Below are positions 34,655 through 48,764 of a stretch of 64,000 nucleotides of DNA, piece by piece. The stretch is from Sandaracinaceae bacterium (GTDB taxonomy: Bacteria; Myxococcota_A; Polyangia; Polyangiales; Sandaracinaceae). Where the stretch lies: NCBI GenBank assembly GCA_040218145.1, contig JAVJQK010000065.1, forward strand, positions 62,001 through 126,000, given 5' to 3'. Position numbers and translations under genes: made by a program. The notes under the pieces were generated by a model, which searched no databases, had not been told where the DNA came from, and saw only the letters and a program-made list of their open reading frames with translations. Position 1 is the stretch's first letter, and each line of letters begins with the position of its first letter.

Positions 34655-35374
34655 TCAATCGTGGTCGTCGTGGTGGTGATGATGGCCGGGGGTGCAGCGC
34701 GCGTCCTCCCAGCCGACCCACCACTCGCCGTCGGGTCCGCGCTCGCGCTTCCACACCGGGACCCGCTCCTTGATGCGATCGATGAGCAGGCGGCCTGCCT
34801 CGAAGGCCTCGCCGCGGTGCGGGGCGCTCGCGGCGCAGATGATCGCCTCCTCGCCCACCTTCAGCTCCCCGACGCGGTGATGCGCCGCGAGCCGGACGAC
34901 GGGGATCTCGGACTCGATCTCGGCCACGATGCGCGCCATCTCCTTGAGCGCCATCGACGCGTAGGCGGAGTACTCGAGCGCCGTGACCGTGCGGCCCTCG
35001 TGGTGGTCTCGCACGACGCCCACGAAGGTCGCGAGCGCGCCCGCCGACGGGTGGCGCACGAGGTCGAGCACGTCGTCGTAGCGGAGCGGCGTGTCCCTGA
35101 TGGCCACGCGCGCCTCCGCCGGCGCGCGATCCGAGCCGCCCGCGACGGGCGGGATCAGGGCCACGGCGTCGCCGTCGCTCAGGGCGGTCGAGTCTTCGGC
35201 GAAGGCCTCGTTCACCGCGAAGCGCACCTGCGCGAGCCGACCGCGCAGCGCGGGGTGTGCCTCCTCGAGCTCCGCGGCGAGGGCCGCCACCGTCGATGCC
35301 GCAGTCTCGCGCGCCTCGCGGTCGGTCCCGACCAGCTCGCGCACGGCGGCGAAATAGAGGATCTCCAGTCTCAC
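34655..35374 (-). CDS. Molybdopterin synthase MoaD-MoaE fusion
   Basis: 239 aa from GTG. Residues 1-85 are a MoaD ubiquitin-like fold (LEILYFAAVRELVG ... DGDAVALIPPVAGG), and about 95-225 are MoaE, with the catalytic-region signature HRVGELKVGEEA and RIKERVPVWKRE. Together they put two sulfurs into precursor Z to make molybdopterin. In separate MoaD the GG is C-terminal and becomes a thiocarboxylate; here it is internal, so cleavage after GG or another mechanism is needed, as known for mycobacterial MoaX. The C-terminus is His/Asp-rich (HHHHHDDHD). It is far from moaA. Confidence 0.9.
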   Translation of the reverse strand: MRLEILYFAAVRELVGTDREARETAASTVAALAAELEEAHPALRGRLAQVRFAVNEAFAEDSTALSDGDAVALIPPVAGGSDRAPAEARVAIRDTPLRYDDVLDLVRHPSAGALATFVGVVRDHHEGRTVTALEYSAYASMALKEMARIVAEIESEIPVVRLAAHHRVGELKVGEEAIICAASAPHRGEAFEAGRLLIDRIKERVPVWKRERGPDGEWWVGWEDARCTPGHHHHHDDHD

Positions 35375-35405
35375 GCGGTGGGTGTCGCGCTCGGCGCCCC
35401 GGCGG

Positions 35406-35906
35406 TCAAGCGGTCTTCGGCCGGTCGCTCGCGCGCGAGACGCGCCCGTGGAAGCCGCTCTCCGGGCGGCTCGCGCGCCCCGTCGCGAGGCCGTGCGCCT
35501 CCTCGGGGTCCCGGGTGACGTGATAGACGAAGTGGCCCTCCCGATGCAGCCGCGTGACCTGCATCTCTCCACTCGCCGTGGCCACGAGCACCACCACCCG
35601 CTCGAAGGCGCGACCCACCGCGAAGCGCAGCTGCCGCATCGCGGCCTCGAAGCCCGGGTCGTTTCGCGGCGGCGCGTCGCGCATGTCCACGACGATCCCG
35701 TAGGCGCGGTGACGCGGCTTGAAGCACCGCACCAGGGCGTCGACCTCCGCGCGGACCTCGCTCGCCCCGTCGTAGGGTCGCGGGCTCCGGACCAGCCAGA
35801 CCAAGGGCTCGTGCTCGTCTTCCACGAGCTCGTAGAAATGAGATCGATACACCGCTCGGTTCCCCCAGAGGCAAACGGTCCACGCATGTTCCGCCCACGC
35901 CGGCAT
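35406..35906 (-). CDS. Hypothetical protein, STAS/SpoIIAA-like pattern
   Basis: 166 aa, cytoplasmic, no signal peptide. Short alternating strands and helices (FYELVEDEHEPLVWLVRS, AYGIVVDMRDAPPRNDP, RVVVLVATASGEMQVTRL) suggest a compact alpha/beta fold reminiscent of SpoIIAA/STAS-like proteins, but no family is recognised with confidence. It lies 31 nt upstream of the MoaD-MoaE gene on the same strand, so co-transcription is possible. The ATG is the first in the frame; no strong ribosome-binding site was seen. Confidence 0.6.
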   Translation of the reverse strand: MPAWAEHAWTVCLWGNRAVYRSHFYELVEDEHEPLVWLVRSPRPYDGASEVRAEVDALVRCFKPRHRAYGIVVDMRDAPPRNDPGFEAAMRQLRFAVGRAFERVVVLVATASGEMQVTRLHREGHFVYHVTRDPEEAHGLATGRASRPESGFHGRVSRASDRPKTA

Positions 35907-35960
35907 CCTGCAAGTCCTAGCCTGGGAGCATCGTCGAGGAGTGCTGCGGCAGAGGTCGTC

Positions 35961-35989
35961 TTGACACGGTGCGTCACGCGTCCTAGGTC
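35961..35989 (+). promoter_or_regulatory. Candidate housekeeping promoter of fadIJ
   Basis: A consensus -35 TTGACA (35961-35966) is followed by a 17-bp spacer and TAGGTC (35984-35989), a fair -10 for a GC-rich genome. The start of fadI is 72 nt downstream and its ribosome-binding site AGGAGG is at 36052-36057. This is the only perfect TTGACA with a well-spaced -10 that I noticed in the window. Confidence 0.5.
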
Positions 35990-36061
35990 GAACGCTGAAT
36001 CGTCGTTCAGACGAGGGCCGCCACGCGCACCCGGGCGGACCCCTACAGCGCAGGAGGAGCC

Positions 36062-37360
36062 ATGGCCAAGGGCAAAGGGAAGAGCCGCGTCGCCATCGTC
36101 GCGGGATTGCGGACGCCGTTCGCGAAGCAGGGCACGGCCTACCGCGACGTGTCGGCGCTCGAGCTGGGGACCATGGTCGTCTCGGAGCTGCTGCAGCGGA
36201 GCGGCGTCGACCCGAGCGAGATCCAGCAGTGCGTCTACGGACAGGTCGTGCCCTCGCTCAAGGCGCCGAACATCGCGCGCGAGATCGTGCTGCTGACCGA
36301 CATGCCCCGCGACATCGAGGCGTTCAGCGTCTCGCGCGCGTGCGCGACGAGCTACCAGTCCGCCGTCAGCGTGGCCCAGGCGATCGAGACCGGCGCCATC
36401 GACTGCGGCGTCGCGGGCGGCGCGGACAGCGCGTCGGACGTGCCGATCTCCGTGAGCAAGCGGCTCGCGTCGGCGCTCATCGACGCGAACCGCGCCAAGA
36501 GCCTCAAGGACCGGCTCGCGGCGTTCAGCGGCCTCAAGCCGAAGGACTTCCTCCCCGTCCCGCCCGCGCTCAAGGAGTACACGACGGGCCTGACGATGGG
36601 CGAGAGCGCCGAGAAGATGGCGAAGGAGAACCACATCGCGCGCGAGGCGCAGGACGAGCTGGCGCACCGCAGCCATCAGCGCGCGGCCGACGCGTGGGAG
36701 AAGGGCTGGATGCAGGACGAGGTCATGGAGGCCTACCTGCCGCCCCGCTACGAGGCGCTCACGGAGGACAACCTCGTGCGCCACGACGGCAAGCTCGAGA
36801 GCTACTCCAAGCTCCGCCCCGTCTTCGACCGCAAGCACGGCACGATCACGGCCGGCAACTCCTCGCCGCTCACCGACGGCGCGAGCGCGCTCCTCATGAT
36901 GCGCGAGGACAAGGCGAAGGCGCTGGGGCTCGAGCCCCTCGGCTACCTCAAGAGCTACGCGTTCGCGGCCATCGATCCGGCGGGGCAGATGCTCATGGGC
37001 CCGAGCTACGCGACGCCCAAGGCGCTCGACCGCGCGGGCGTGAAGCTCTCGGACCTGGACCTGATCGACATGCACGAGGCCTTCGCGGCCCAGGTGCTGA
37101 GCAACACGCAGGCCTTCGAGAGCAAGCGCTTCGCGGAGAAGGAGCTCGGGCGCAGCGAGGCGATCGGACAGATCGACTGGGACGAGTTCAACGTCACCGG
37201 CGGCTCCATCGCGATCGGTCACCCCTTCGCGGCGACCGGCGCGCGGCAGATCACCCAGACGCTGAACAACCTGAAGCGGCGGGGCGGCGAGCTGGCCCTC
37301 TGCACCGCGTGCGCGGCCGGCGGCCTCGGCGCGGCCATGGTCCTCGAGGCGGCGAGCTGA
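36062..37360 (+). CDS. fadI: 3-ketoacyl-CoA thiolase FadI
   Basis: 432 aa. It cleaves 3-ketoacyl-CoA to acetyl-CoA and a shortened acyl-CoA, the last step of fatty-acid beta-oxidation, in the cytoplasm. The nucleophilic Cys is in [10 protein letters not shown] near residue 94; the second catalytic region is [11 protein letters not shown], and the Cys base is in [10 protein letters not shown]. The FadI-type insertion (residues about 130-180, [21 protein letters not shown]) separates it from FadA-type thiolases. A strong AGGAGG ribosome-binding site precedes the ATG. The fadJ gene follows after 13 nt, giving the two-gene trifunctional operon. Confidence 0.93.
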   Translation: MAKGKGKSRVAIVAGLRTPFAKQGTAYRDVSALELGTMVVSELLQRSGVDPSEIQQCVYGQVVPSLKAPNIAREIVLLTDMPRDIEAFSVSRACATSYQSAVSVAQAIETGAIDCGVAGGADSASDVPISVSKRLASALIDANRAKSLKDRLAAFSGLKPKDFLPVPPALKEYTTGLTMGESAEKMAKENHIAREAQDELAHRSHQRAADAWEKGWMQDEVMEAYLPPRYEALTEDNLVRHDGKLESYSKLRPVFDRKHGTITAGNSSPLTDGASALLMMREDKAKALGLEPLGYLKSYAFAAIDPAGQMLMGPSYATPKALDRAGVKLSDLDLIDMHEAFAAQVLSNTQAFESKRFAEKELGRSEAIGQIDWDEFNVTGGSIAIGHPFAATGARQITQTLNNLKRRGGELALCTACAAGGLGAAMVLEAAS

Positions 37361-37373
37361 GGGAGGGACGACG

Positions 37374-39573
<2,200 letters not shown>

Positions 39574-39590
<17 letters not shown>

Positions 39591-40155
39591 GCACGTCGTC
39601 GACGTCGATCGACGCGTCGGCGAAGCGCTCGAGGGTGATCGTCTCCCCGCGTCCGTGTGACGTGACGCGGGCGTAGCGGTCGCCCTCGGGCTGCCGATGC
39701 ACCTCGATGGCCGCCTCGCGCACGTTGACGATCCAGTACTCGGGCACGCCCATCGCCGCGTAGAGCGGCGCCTTGGTCAGACGATCGTAGGAGAGCGATG
39801 ACTCCGCGACCTCGATGACCAGCCACGCCACGGACGGGTGGGCGTCGTCGTAGTCGCCGGGCGGGATCACCGCGAGATCCGGTTCCGGCTCGGAGTCGTC
39901 CGGCGCGATGAGGGGCCCCTGGACGCGTACCCGGGCGCGCCCGGACAGCTTCAGGACGAGGAGCTCCGTGAGCCGGTCGATCGGGCTCGTGTGCGTGGGT
40001 CCCTGCGGCGGCCTTCGAATGATCACCCCTCGGATCAGCTCGACCCGCTCGTCGGCGAAGGCGCCCTCCTCCACGAGCCGGTCGTACTCCGCCCTCCGCA
40101 GTCGCCTGACCTGCTGCGCTTCGATGCCGGGGAACTCTGCGTGGAGGGGCTGCAT
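39574..40155 (-). CDS. Uma2 family (DUF820) putative endonuclease
   Basis: 193 aa. The fold is that of PD-(D/E)XK-like Uma2 proteins: an early Glu in ERVELIRGVII, EPDLAVIPPGDY, the core LVIEVAESSLSYDR, and GVPEYWIVNV. They are common in multicopy sets in cyanobacteria and myxobacteria; biochemical roles are unproven. The gene is convergent with fadJ and its 3' end overlaps it by 17 nt. No partner gene for a defence system is beside it. Confidence 0.88.
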
Positions 40156-40188
40156 GCGCTCTCAGGATAGACAGCCCCGCCCGGGGCG

Positions 40189-41289
40189 TCATCCCACCTC
40201 GCCGGGCTCCGAGCGCTCGCTCGTCGACGGCTCGGGGATTGGCTCCTGCACCTCCTCCACCGGCCCGCTCATCAGGTCGGCGATCCAGGCCCACTCCGTC
40301 GTGTTGGAGAGCGCGATCTTCAGGATCATCGTCAGCGGCACGCTCAACAGCGCGCCGACCGGGCCGAGCACCCAGCCCCAGAGCACGATGGAGAGCAGCA
40401 CGACGACGGGCGAGATGCCGAGCGCGCGCCCCATCAGGCGCGGCTCGATCACGTTGCCGATCGAGACGTTCACGGCCACGTAGCCGCCCGCCACCGCGAG
40501 CGCCGTGCCGGGGCCGTGCACCACGAGCGCGACGAGCACCGGTGGGATGGCGGCGAGCAGCGAGCCGACGGTGGGGATGTAGTTGAGCAAGAACGCCAGC
40601 AACCCCCAGAGGACGGCGAAGTCCACGCCCATCACCGCGCACCAGACGCCGAGCAGCACGCCGGTGGTGATGCTCGTGGCGCTCTTGACGCTGAGGTAGC
40701 GGTTGATCTCGGCCGAGATGGCCGTCAGCACATGGTCGCCCGCCGCGCTCCCGGCGAAGTGCGCCTCGACCTTGCGCCAGAGCCGAGACGCGTCGAAGAG
40801 CGTGAACGCGAGCACGAGCACGACGAGGAGCAGGTTGCCCAGGATCGCGCCGAGGCCGGTCAGCGTCGTGCCGATCATCTCCATGATCGCGCCCGGGTCG
40901 AGCGCCGTCGAGAGGCCTTCGGGCGCGAGCCGCACCCCGTGCGAGCTCATGAAGTCCGCCAGCTCTCGGTAGATCTCGCCCAGTCGATCGCGATAGACGG
41001 GCACGCGCTGCTCGAAGCGCCCGACCGAGCTGCCGATCAGGACGCCGAGCGTGCCCAGCACCGCCAGCTCCAGCAGCAGCACCAAGCTCACCGCGAGCGG
41101 ATACGGCATGCGCGTCTTGCTCAACCGAAAGACGAGCGGGCTCGACACGAAGGCGAGGAAGAGCGCGAGCAGGATCGGCACGACGATGGACGCCGCCGCG
41201 CGCATGCCGGCGATCAGCACGACGATGGCGGCGATGGTGACGAGGCCGCGACGTACCTTCTCGCGAGACACTGGCCACAGAGTAGTCAC
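40189..41289 (-). CDS. AI-2E family transporter
   Basis: 366 aa with about eight hydrophobic segments: three at the N-terminus, a long central amphipathic region with [20 protein letters not shown], and the conserved C-terminal cluster with [21 protein letters not shown] and [22 protein letters not shown]. This is the AI-2E/PerM layout. Family members export AI-2 or work as sodium/proton antiporters; the actual cargo is not readable. Divergent from ureD with an 84-nt gap that would hold both promoters. The C-terminal tail is acidic. Confidence 0.9.
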   Translation of the reverse strand: MTTLWPVSREKVRRGLVTIAAIVVLIAGMRAAASIVVPILLALFLAFVSSPLVFRLSKTRMPYPLAVSLVLLLELAVLGTLGVLIGSSVGRFEQRVPVYRDRLGEIYRELADFMSSHGVRLAPEGLSTALDPGAIMEMIGTTLTGLGAILGNLLLVVLVLAFTLFDASRLWRKVEAHFAGSAAGDHVLTAISAEINRYLSVKSATSITTGVLLGVWCAVMGVDFAVLWGLLAFLLNYIPTVGSLLAAIPPVLVALVVHGPGTALAVAGGYVAVNVSIGNVIEPRLMGRALGISPVVVLLSIVLWGWVLGPVGALLSVPLTMILKIALSNTTEWAWIADLMSGPVEEVQEPIPEPSTSERSEPGEVG

Positions 41290-41373
41290 GAAGCGGGGGA
41301 CGGCACGCCAGGTCGCGCGACGATTTCTTCATCCTGAAACCTGTAGGAAATCCGGCGCGATTAGAGCAGGTGG

Positions 41374-42203
41374 GTGCAGCCGACCTCCTCAGCCCCGACG
41401 CAACCTGCGTGGAGCGCGTCGCTGGGCCTCACGCTCGGAGATCGCGCGGGTCGGACCCGGATCCGCAGCCTGCGACACCATGGCCCGCTGCGGATCCAGC
41501 GCGCGTTCCACCCAGAGGGCGACGGGACGGCCCACGTCGTGGTCCTGCATCCGCCGGCCGGTTTGGTGGGCGGCGATCGGCTGGACGTGGAGATCGACGT
41601 CGAGGAGGGCGCGCGGGCGCTCGTGACGACGACGGGCGCGGGCAAGACCTACCGCTCGGACGGCCGGCAGGCGGAGACCCTCACGTCGGCCCGCGTCTCG
41701 GACGGCGCCTACCTCGAGCTGGTGCCGCAGGAGACCGTGGTCTTCGACGGCGCCCACGCGGGGCTCTGCACCTCGGTGTCGCTCGCGGCCACGGCGGAGC
41801 TGCTGGCCTGGGAGGTGATCTGCCTCGGACGCCCTGCATGCGGGGAGCGCTTCGACCGCGGCCGGCTGCGCTGCGCGCTCGAGGTCTCTCGCGAAGGCCA
41901 CCTGCTCTTCTCGGAGCGAGGGACCGTGGCCGGGGGAGACCCGGCGCTCGACGCGCCCTGGGGGTTCGGCGGTCTCCCCGCCTTCGGCACCCTGGTGGCC
42001 ACGGCCGGGGCGGTCGACGCGCTCCGGGTCGCGGTCGCAGACCACGCGGGGCCGGCCGCGGTGACCCGGCTCGACGATCTCCGCGTCGTGCGCGTCGCCG
42101 GCCGCGACGGCGTCCACGTCCGCGCCGCCCTCGAGCGCGCCCGACACGCCGTCCGAGACGCGTGGCGCCGGCCCCGACTCGACCCCGCCATCTGGAGGAG
42201 CTG

Positions 42204-42204
<1 letters not shown>
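41374..42204 (+). CDS. ureD: Urease accessory protein UreD
   Basis: 276 aa from GTG. UreD (UreH in some species) is the scaffold that binds apo-urease and with UreF and UreG delivers nickel. Family signs are [43 protein letters not shown] and [13 protein letters not shown]. It is the first gene of the operon, 84 nt from the divergent AI-2E gene, so the promoter should lie in 41290-41373, where I see no clear consensus. Its TGA shares a base with the ATG of ureA (TGATG). Confidence 0.92.
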
Positions 42205-42502
<298 letters not shown>

Positions 42503-42506
<4 letters not shown>

Positions 42507-42813
42507 CGCCGGGGGAGATCCGGGTCGCCGACGGCGAGATCACGCTCAACGAGGGCCGCGCGCGGGCGACGCTTTCGGTGGCCAACACGGGGGACCGGCC
42601 GATCCAGGTCGGCTCGCACTACCACTTCGCGGAGACGAACCCGGCCCTCGACTTCGACCGGGCCGCGGCGCGCGGCATGCGCCTCGACATCCCCGCAGGC
42701 ACCGCGGTCCGCTTCGAGCCGGGCCAGACCCGGGAGGTCCGCCTCGTCGCGTACGCGGGTGATCGCCGCGTCTTCGGCTTCCGGGGCGAGGTCATGGGAC
42801 CGCTGGAGGACGC

Positions 42814-42817
<4 letters not shown>
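42503..42817 (+). CDS. ureB: Urease beta subunit UreB
   Basis: 104 aa. The beta-rich structural subunit that packs against UreC. Diagnostic stretches are [36 protein letters not shown] and [20 protein letters not shown]. Coupled by ATGA to ureA and by GTGA to ureC, so the three structural subunits are made from one message in fixed ratio. Confidence 0.96.
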
Positions 42818-44526
<1,709 letters not shown>

Positions 44527-44555
44527 CCTCGTCCCTTCCGACCCGGCGGTTCTCG

Positions 44556-45002
44556 ATGCTCGAAATCCACGATGTCCTCCATGAAGATGTCCTCGATCCC
44601 GACGGCGCCCCGAGCGTCGAGCTCACCCTCCCCTTCGGCGACCGCCAGCGGAGCCGGCTCAGAGCGCGCCTGGCAGATGGGCGCGACGTGGGGCTCTTCC
44701 TTCCTCGCGGCACCATCCTTCGCGGCGGCGACCGCCTGCGCGCGCGTGACGGCACCGTGGTCCGGGTCGTCGCCGCGCTCGAGCCGCTGTCGACGGCCCG
44801 GAGCACGGACGTGACCCGGCTGCTCCGCGCCGCCTACCACCTCGGCAACCGCCATGTCCCGATCCAGGTGAGCGAGGGTTGGCTCCGCTACGCGAGCGAC
44901 CACGTCCTCGACGAGATGGTCCGCGGGCTCGGTCTGGAGCTGACCCTGGAGGAGGCCGGCTTCGAGCCCGAGCCCGGGGCGTACGGACATCACCACGGAT
45001 GA
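44556..45002 (+). CDS. ureE: Urease accessory protein UreE
   Basis: 148 aa. UreE is the nickel metallochaperone that donates nickel to the UreD-UreF-UreG complex. The two-domain layout is visible: an N-terminal peptide-binding-like domain with [13 protein letters not shown] and a C-terminal metal-binding domain with [13 protein letters not shown], which holds the conserved interface His, and [23 protein letters not shown]. The tail is short with only HHHG, so extra nickel storage is minor. Coupled to ureF by ATGA. Confidence 0.92.
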   Translation: MLEIHDVLHEDVLDPDGAPSVELTLPFGDRQRSRLRARLADGRDVGLFLPRGTILRGGDRLRARDGTVVRVVAALEPLSTARSTDVTRLLRAAYHLGNRHVPIQVSEGWLRYASDHVLDEMVRGLGLELTLEEAGFEPEPGAYGHHHG

Positions 45003-45661
45003 GCGCGGTCTTCCGACTGCTCCAGCTCGCGAGTCCCACCCTCCCGGTGGGCGGCTTCAGCTACTCGCGCGGCCTGGAGACCGCGGTGGAGCGCGGCTGG
45101 GTCGTCGACGAGGCGGGGGCCCAGAGCTGGATCGCGGGGCTGCTCGCGTCGAACACCGCGCGCCTCGACGCCCCGCTCGCGCTCCGCGTCCACCGGGCCA
45201 TCGCGCGCGGCGACGGGGACGAGGTCCGGCGCTGGGTCGAGCTCACGCAGGCCACCCGCGAGACGGCTGAGCTGGCCGCGGAGTCCGAGGCGATGGGCGG
45301 CGCCCTCGCGCGCTGGATGCTCGGCCTCGCGCTGGCCACGCGCGAGGAGGTGGCGCCGGTCCGACGCTGCCACCTGGCCGCCTTCGCGCTCGCCGCGCTC
45401 CGCCTCGGGCTGGATGAGGCCTCCACCCTGCGCGCCTTCGTGTGGACCCAGCTCGAGGCGGCGACCGCGGCCGCCGTCAAGCTCGTCCCGCTGGGGCAGA
45501 CGGCCGGACAGCGTATATTGCTTCAAACGGGGAACGATCTCGAGGCGCTGTGTCGAACGGCGGCCCAGATCCAAGACGACGACATCGGCGCGCTCACCCT
45601 CGGGCTCTCCCTCGCCAGCGCCTGGCACGAGACGCAGTACTCCCGACTCTTTCGATCATGA
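44999..45661 (+). CDS. ureF: Urease accessory protein UreF
   Basis: 220 aa, all-helical. UreF bridges UreD and UreG in the activation complex and controls GTP-dependent nickel delivery. The N-terminal [21 protein letters not shown] is diagnostic (key residues LPVGGFSYS), and the C-terminal [13 protein letters not shown] is the conserved UreG-contact helix. Overlaps ureE at ATGA and ureG at ATGA. Confidence 0.93.
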   Translation: MSAVFRLLQLASPTLPVGGFSYSRGLETAVERGWVVDEAGAQSWIAGLLASNTARLDAPLALRVHRAIARGDGDEVRRWVELTQATRETAELAAESEAMGGALARWMLGLALATREEVAPVRRCHLAAFALAALRLGLDEASTLRAFVWTQLEAATAAAVKLVPLGQTAGQRILLQTGNDLEALCRTAAQIQDDDIGALTLGLSLASAWHETQYSRLFRS

Positions 45662-45669
45662 GGAACGAG

Positions 45670-46284
45670 ATGACACACCGCCCTCCCCTTCGCGTCGGCA
45701 TCGGCGGCCCGGTCGGCTCCGGCAAGACCGCGCTCGTCGATCGCCTCTGCAAGCGCATGCGCGACGAGCGCCAGCTCGCCGTGGTCACCAACGACATCTA
45801 CACGCGGGAGGACGCCGAGTTCCTCACCCGCAGCGAGGCGCTCTCCCCCGATCGCATCGTGGGGGTCGAGACCGGCGGCTGCCCGCACACGGCGATCCGC
45901 GAGGACGCCTCGATGAACCTCGCGGCGGTGGAGGAGCTGTCGGCGCGGCTCTCGCCGCTCGACGTCGTGTTCATCGAGAGCGGCGGCGACAACCTCGCGG
46001 CCACGTTCAGCCCCGAGCTGAGCGACCTGACCCTCTACGTGATCGACGTCTGCGCGGGCGACAAGATCCCGCGCAAGGGCGGCCCCGGGATCACCAAGAG
46101 CGATCTGTTGATCATCAACAAGATCGACCTCGCAGAGCACGTCGGCGCCTCGCTAGAGGTCATGGATCGCGACGCGAAGCGCATGCGCGGAGAGCGCCCC
46201 TTCGTGTTCACGGATCTCAAGCGCGGCGACGGGCTCGAGCGGGTGGTCTCGTTCATCGAGACCCAGGGCATGCTCGCCCCGTGA
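45670..46284 (+). CDS. ureG: Urease accessory GTPase UreG
   Basis: 204 aa. This SIMIBI GTPase powers nickel insertion into urease. Motifs are the P-loop [14 protein letters not shown], the metal-binding CPH in [27 protein letters not shown] and the base-specificity [10 protein letters not shown]. The ATG at 45670 is chosen because AGGA lies about six bases upstream; an in-frame ATG at 45658 that overlaps the ureF stop in ATGA is the alternative and adds four residues. Coupled at its end to the nickel permease by GTGA. Confidence 0.94.
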   Translation: MTHRPPLRVGIGGPVGSGKTALVDRLCKRMRDERQLAVVTNDIYTREDAEFLTRSEALSPDRIVGVETGGCPHTAIREDASMNLAAVEELSARLSPLDVVFIESGGDNLAATFSPELSDLTLYVIDVCAGDKIPRKGGPGITKSDLLIINKIDLAEHVGASLEVMDRDAKRMRGERPFVFTDLKRGDGLERVVSFIETQGMLAP

Positions 46285-46853
46285 GCGCGGTGCTCGCCGG
46301 CCTCGCCGCGGGCGCCGTCCATGTGGTGAGCGGCCCCGATCACCTGGCGGCGCTGGGCCCCGACGTCAGCCGCGCCCCCTCCCGCGCGCTCGCGCTCGGC
46401 GCGCTCTGGGGCCTGGGCCACGGCGCCGGGGTCCTCCTCGCGGCGGGGTTCGGGCGGTGGCTCGGCGCGGCGATCGCGCTGGAGCGCGCGAGCGCGTGGG
46501 CGGAGCTCTCCGTCGGCTTCGTGCTCGTAGCGCTGGGCGTGCGCGCGCTGACGCGTCGCCCGGCATCTACGCCACCCCGAGGCCACGGCGCCTTCGGGGT
46601 CGGGCTGCTGCACGGCGCCGCGGGCGCGCACCACCTGGTCATGGCGCTCCCCGCGCTGCTCCTCGACGAGACGGGCGCCGCGCTCTACCTCGCGGCCTAT
46701 CTCGTGGCGGCGGTCCTGGCGATGACCGGGCTCGGCGGCGCCGTCGCCTGGGGTCTGCGCGAGCGTGGAGAGCGCGCCCGGCGGCTCACGCACTCGGTCG
46801 CCGGCTTCGCCGCGGTCGGGGTCGGGCTCTTCTGGGTGGCCGCGTCCCTCTGA
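46281..46853 (+). CDS. Nickel permease-like protein (UreH/HupE-like)
   Basis: 190 aa with about six hydrophobic segments. The first carries [12 protein letters not shown], an H-x6-DH arrangement like the metal signature of NiCoT/UreH transporters, and [13 protein letters not shown] and [16 protein letters not shown] add further His pairs. It starts at GTG overlapping the ureG stop, so it is the last gene of the urease operon and probably brings nickel into the cell for the enzyme. Direction of transport is inferred from context. Confidence 0.82.
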   Translation: MSAVLAGLAAGAVHVVSGPDHLAALGPDVSRAPSRALALGALWGLGHGAGVLLAAGFGRWLGAAIALERASAWAELSVGFVLVALGVRALTRRPASTPPRGHGAFGVGLLHGAAGAHHLVMALPALLLDETGAALYLAAYLVAAVLAMTGLGGAVAWGLRERGERARRLTHSVAGFAAVGVGLFWVAASL

Positions 46854-46859
46854 GCGCGC

Positions 46860-48713
46860 TCACTCCTTCTTGCTGCCCGGCTTGGCGTTCCAGATGCGGA
46901 GGCAGAGCAGGAAGCCGATCACGGCGAACGGGAGGAGGAACCAGGGCCAGTACGACCAGTCGAGGGTGGTCAGGTAGCCCAGGCTGATCGACTGGATGGC
47001 GGTGCCCAGATAGACGAAGCCGTCGATCACGCCGACCGCGGTGGCCGCGCCGCGCCGGCCGCCGAAGTCCATCGTCGCCGTGCCCGACAGGAGGCCATGC
47101 GTCCCGATGACGCAGAGGCTCATCAGGAAGACGAGCACGCCGAGGACCCAAGGGCTGATCGGGAGCACGGGCCGCGCGTCGAGCAGGCGGAGATCGCCCG
47201 CGCGCTGAGTCCCGGCCGGATCGGGCAGCTCGAGCTCGAGCCGCTCCCCGCCTCGCTCGATCACGGCGGGGATGGGGCGCGGCGCGCTCAGCGGCGCAGC
47301 CGCCTCGAAGCGCTGGCCGGTCGAGCAGATGCACGTCTCGGGGTTCCAGCGGCTGCCGTCGCAGACCGGCTGCCAGCAGCCCACGGCGTAGCGGACCTCG
47401 GTCCACCCCTCGATGTCGTCGCCCGCGATGGAGAGGATCCGGTCGCCCACCTCGAGCCCGCTCTCCTCGCCCGCCTCGAGCACCTCGTTGGTGGGGCGCG
47501 CGAGGGCGAAGGCCATGCCGAGGGTGCAGATGGCGAGGAAGAAGTAGAGCCCCGCCGCCGCCGGCCCGCGCCGGCTCTGGAAGAAGAGGTCCGAGACCCA
47601 GCCCGCGACGTTGCCGCCCATCACGCCGGCGACGAAGAGCAGACCGCCCCAGCCGCCCTGGAAGAAGGGCGCGAGGAAGGCGAGGGCGCCGAAGACGATC
47701 AGGTAGCCGCGGCGCGGCCCCCGCCCGATGCGCGACGCGATCACCCAGCTGACGGCGCCCGTCCCGACGCCCGCGACCCACACCCACGGGTGCTCGAGGA
47801 GCGAGCCGTAGCGGAGCAGGTGCCCGCCCGGCAGGACCCAGATCTCCTTCGCGTAGATCGGGAACCAGTGCATCACGCCGTTGCGGAGGATGCCCGTGCA
47901 GAACTCGATCGCCGCGACGGTGAGGATGATCGGGTTGGTCAGGATGCGCTTGAAGAGCGCGAAGACCGGGACGGGCCCGTCGCCCTCGCCGCTCGACGCG
48001 TCGCCGGTGTCGAAGTCCTCGTGCCCGGCGAGCCCGGGGGAGTCGCGGAGCAGCGACAGCTCCACGAACCACAGCACCGTGAGCAGGATCGCGGGGACCG
48101 CGAAGACCACCCACGCGCGCTCGGGGCCGCTCGTCTCCGGCCAGAGCGCCTGCGCGCCGTCGAGCAGCCAGCCGTTCACCGTGAAGGCGAGGAAGATGCC
48201 GCTCGAGATCATCGTGCCGAAGATCCCGCTGAAGCCGCCGCGCTCGGTCACGTGGAACCAGTGCGCGTTGACCTTCACGATCGAGACCGCGCCGTAGCTC
48301 TGGAAGTACATGTTCACGGCGTAGAGGCCGGAGAACACGAGCCTGAGCGGGGCGCTCGCGGCCTGCCCGGTGGAGGTGATCCACCAGAGGTACGCGCCCA
48401 TCGCGGCGTTCATGAGCAGCGAGCCGCCGGCGCCGATCAGGATGCCCTTGCGGCCTCCGATGCGGTCCACGAGGGGGCCGTTGACGAGGAACGCGAACGC
48501 GTAGGTGACGGTGCCCGCCGCGAAGATGATGCCGAAGTCCTCCTTCGTCATCAGCTCGCCGAGCGAGGTCTTGGCGACCGTCAGGTTGTAGCGCCCCATG
48601 TAGAGGAGCGCGTAGGTCAACCCGAGCGGGAACCAGTTCAAGAAGCGGCGCGTGCGAAACGCGGGCGAGTGCGCGATCGTCGGCGCGCTCGTCTCTACGG
48701 ATGTGGTCCCCAT
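46860..48713 (-). CDS. MFS (OPA/GlpT-like) transporter with inserted PDZ-like domain
   Basis: 617 aa. The first 200 residues are a typical MFS half: YALLYMGRYNLTVAK as in organophosphate/phosphate antiporters and the loop DRIGGRKGILIG. About 110 residues (roughly 405-515) interrupt the second half: a PDZ-like stretch, LEVGDRILSIAGDDIEGW, then a Cys-containing loop (CWQPVCDGS, CICSTGQ) and beta strands. MFS helices then resume (GVLVFLMSLCVIGTHGLLSG, GVIDGFVYLGTAIQSISLG). The insert lies between helices, probably on the periplasmic side if its Cys form disulphides. The substrate is unknown. Convergent with the urease operon, 7 nt apart. The ATG at 48713 is preferred over an upstream in-frame one. 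Confidence 0.85.
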   Translation of the reverse strand: MGTTSVETSAPTIAHSPAFRTRRFLNWFPLGLTYALLYMGRYNLTVAKTSLGELMTKEDFGIIFAAGTVTYAFAFLVNGPLVDRIGGRKGILIGAGGSLLMNAAMGAYLWWITSTGQAASAPLRLVFSGLYAVNMYFQSYGAVSIVKVNAHWFHVTERGGFSGIFGTMISSGIFLAFTVNGWLLDGAQALWPETSGPERAWVVFAVPAILLTVLWFVELSLLRDSPGLAGHEDFDTGDASSGEGDGPVPVFALFKRILTNPIILTVAAIEFCTGILRNGVMHWFPIYAKEIWVLPGGHLLRYGSLLEHPWVWVAGVGTGAVSWVIASRIGRGPRRGYLIVFGALAFLAPFFQGGWGGLLFVAGVMGGNVAGWVSDLFFQSRRGPAAAGLYFFLAICTLGMAFALARPTNEVLEAGEESGLEVGDRILSIAGDDIEGWTEVRYAVGCWQPVCDGSRWNPETCICSTGQRFEAAAPLSAPRPIPAVIERGGERLELELPDPAGTQRAGDLRLLDARPVLPISPWVLGVLVFLMSLCVIGTHGLLSGTATMDFGGRRGAATAVGVIDGFVYLGTAIQSISLGYLTTLDWSYWPWFLLPFAVIGFLLCLRIWNAKPGSKKE

Positions 48714-48764
48714 GATCGGCGCGGAGGATACACGCGGGCCCCCTCTGCGCACAGGGACGCCGCG

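Noticed and set aside
41290-41373. Possible sigma-54 promoter GGCACGCCAGGTCGC before ureD
   Set aside because: The GG and GC doublets are not at the required spacing, and the -12 element does not match TTGC.
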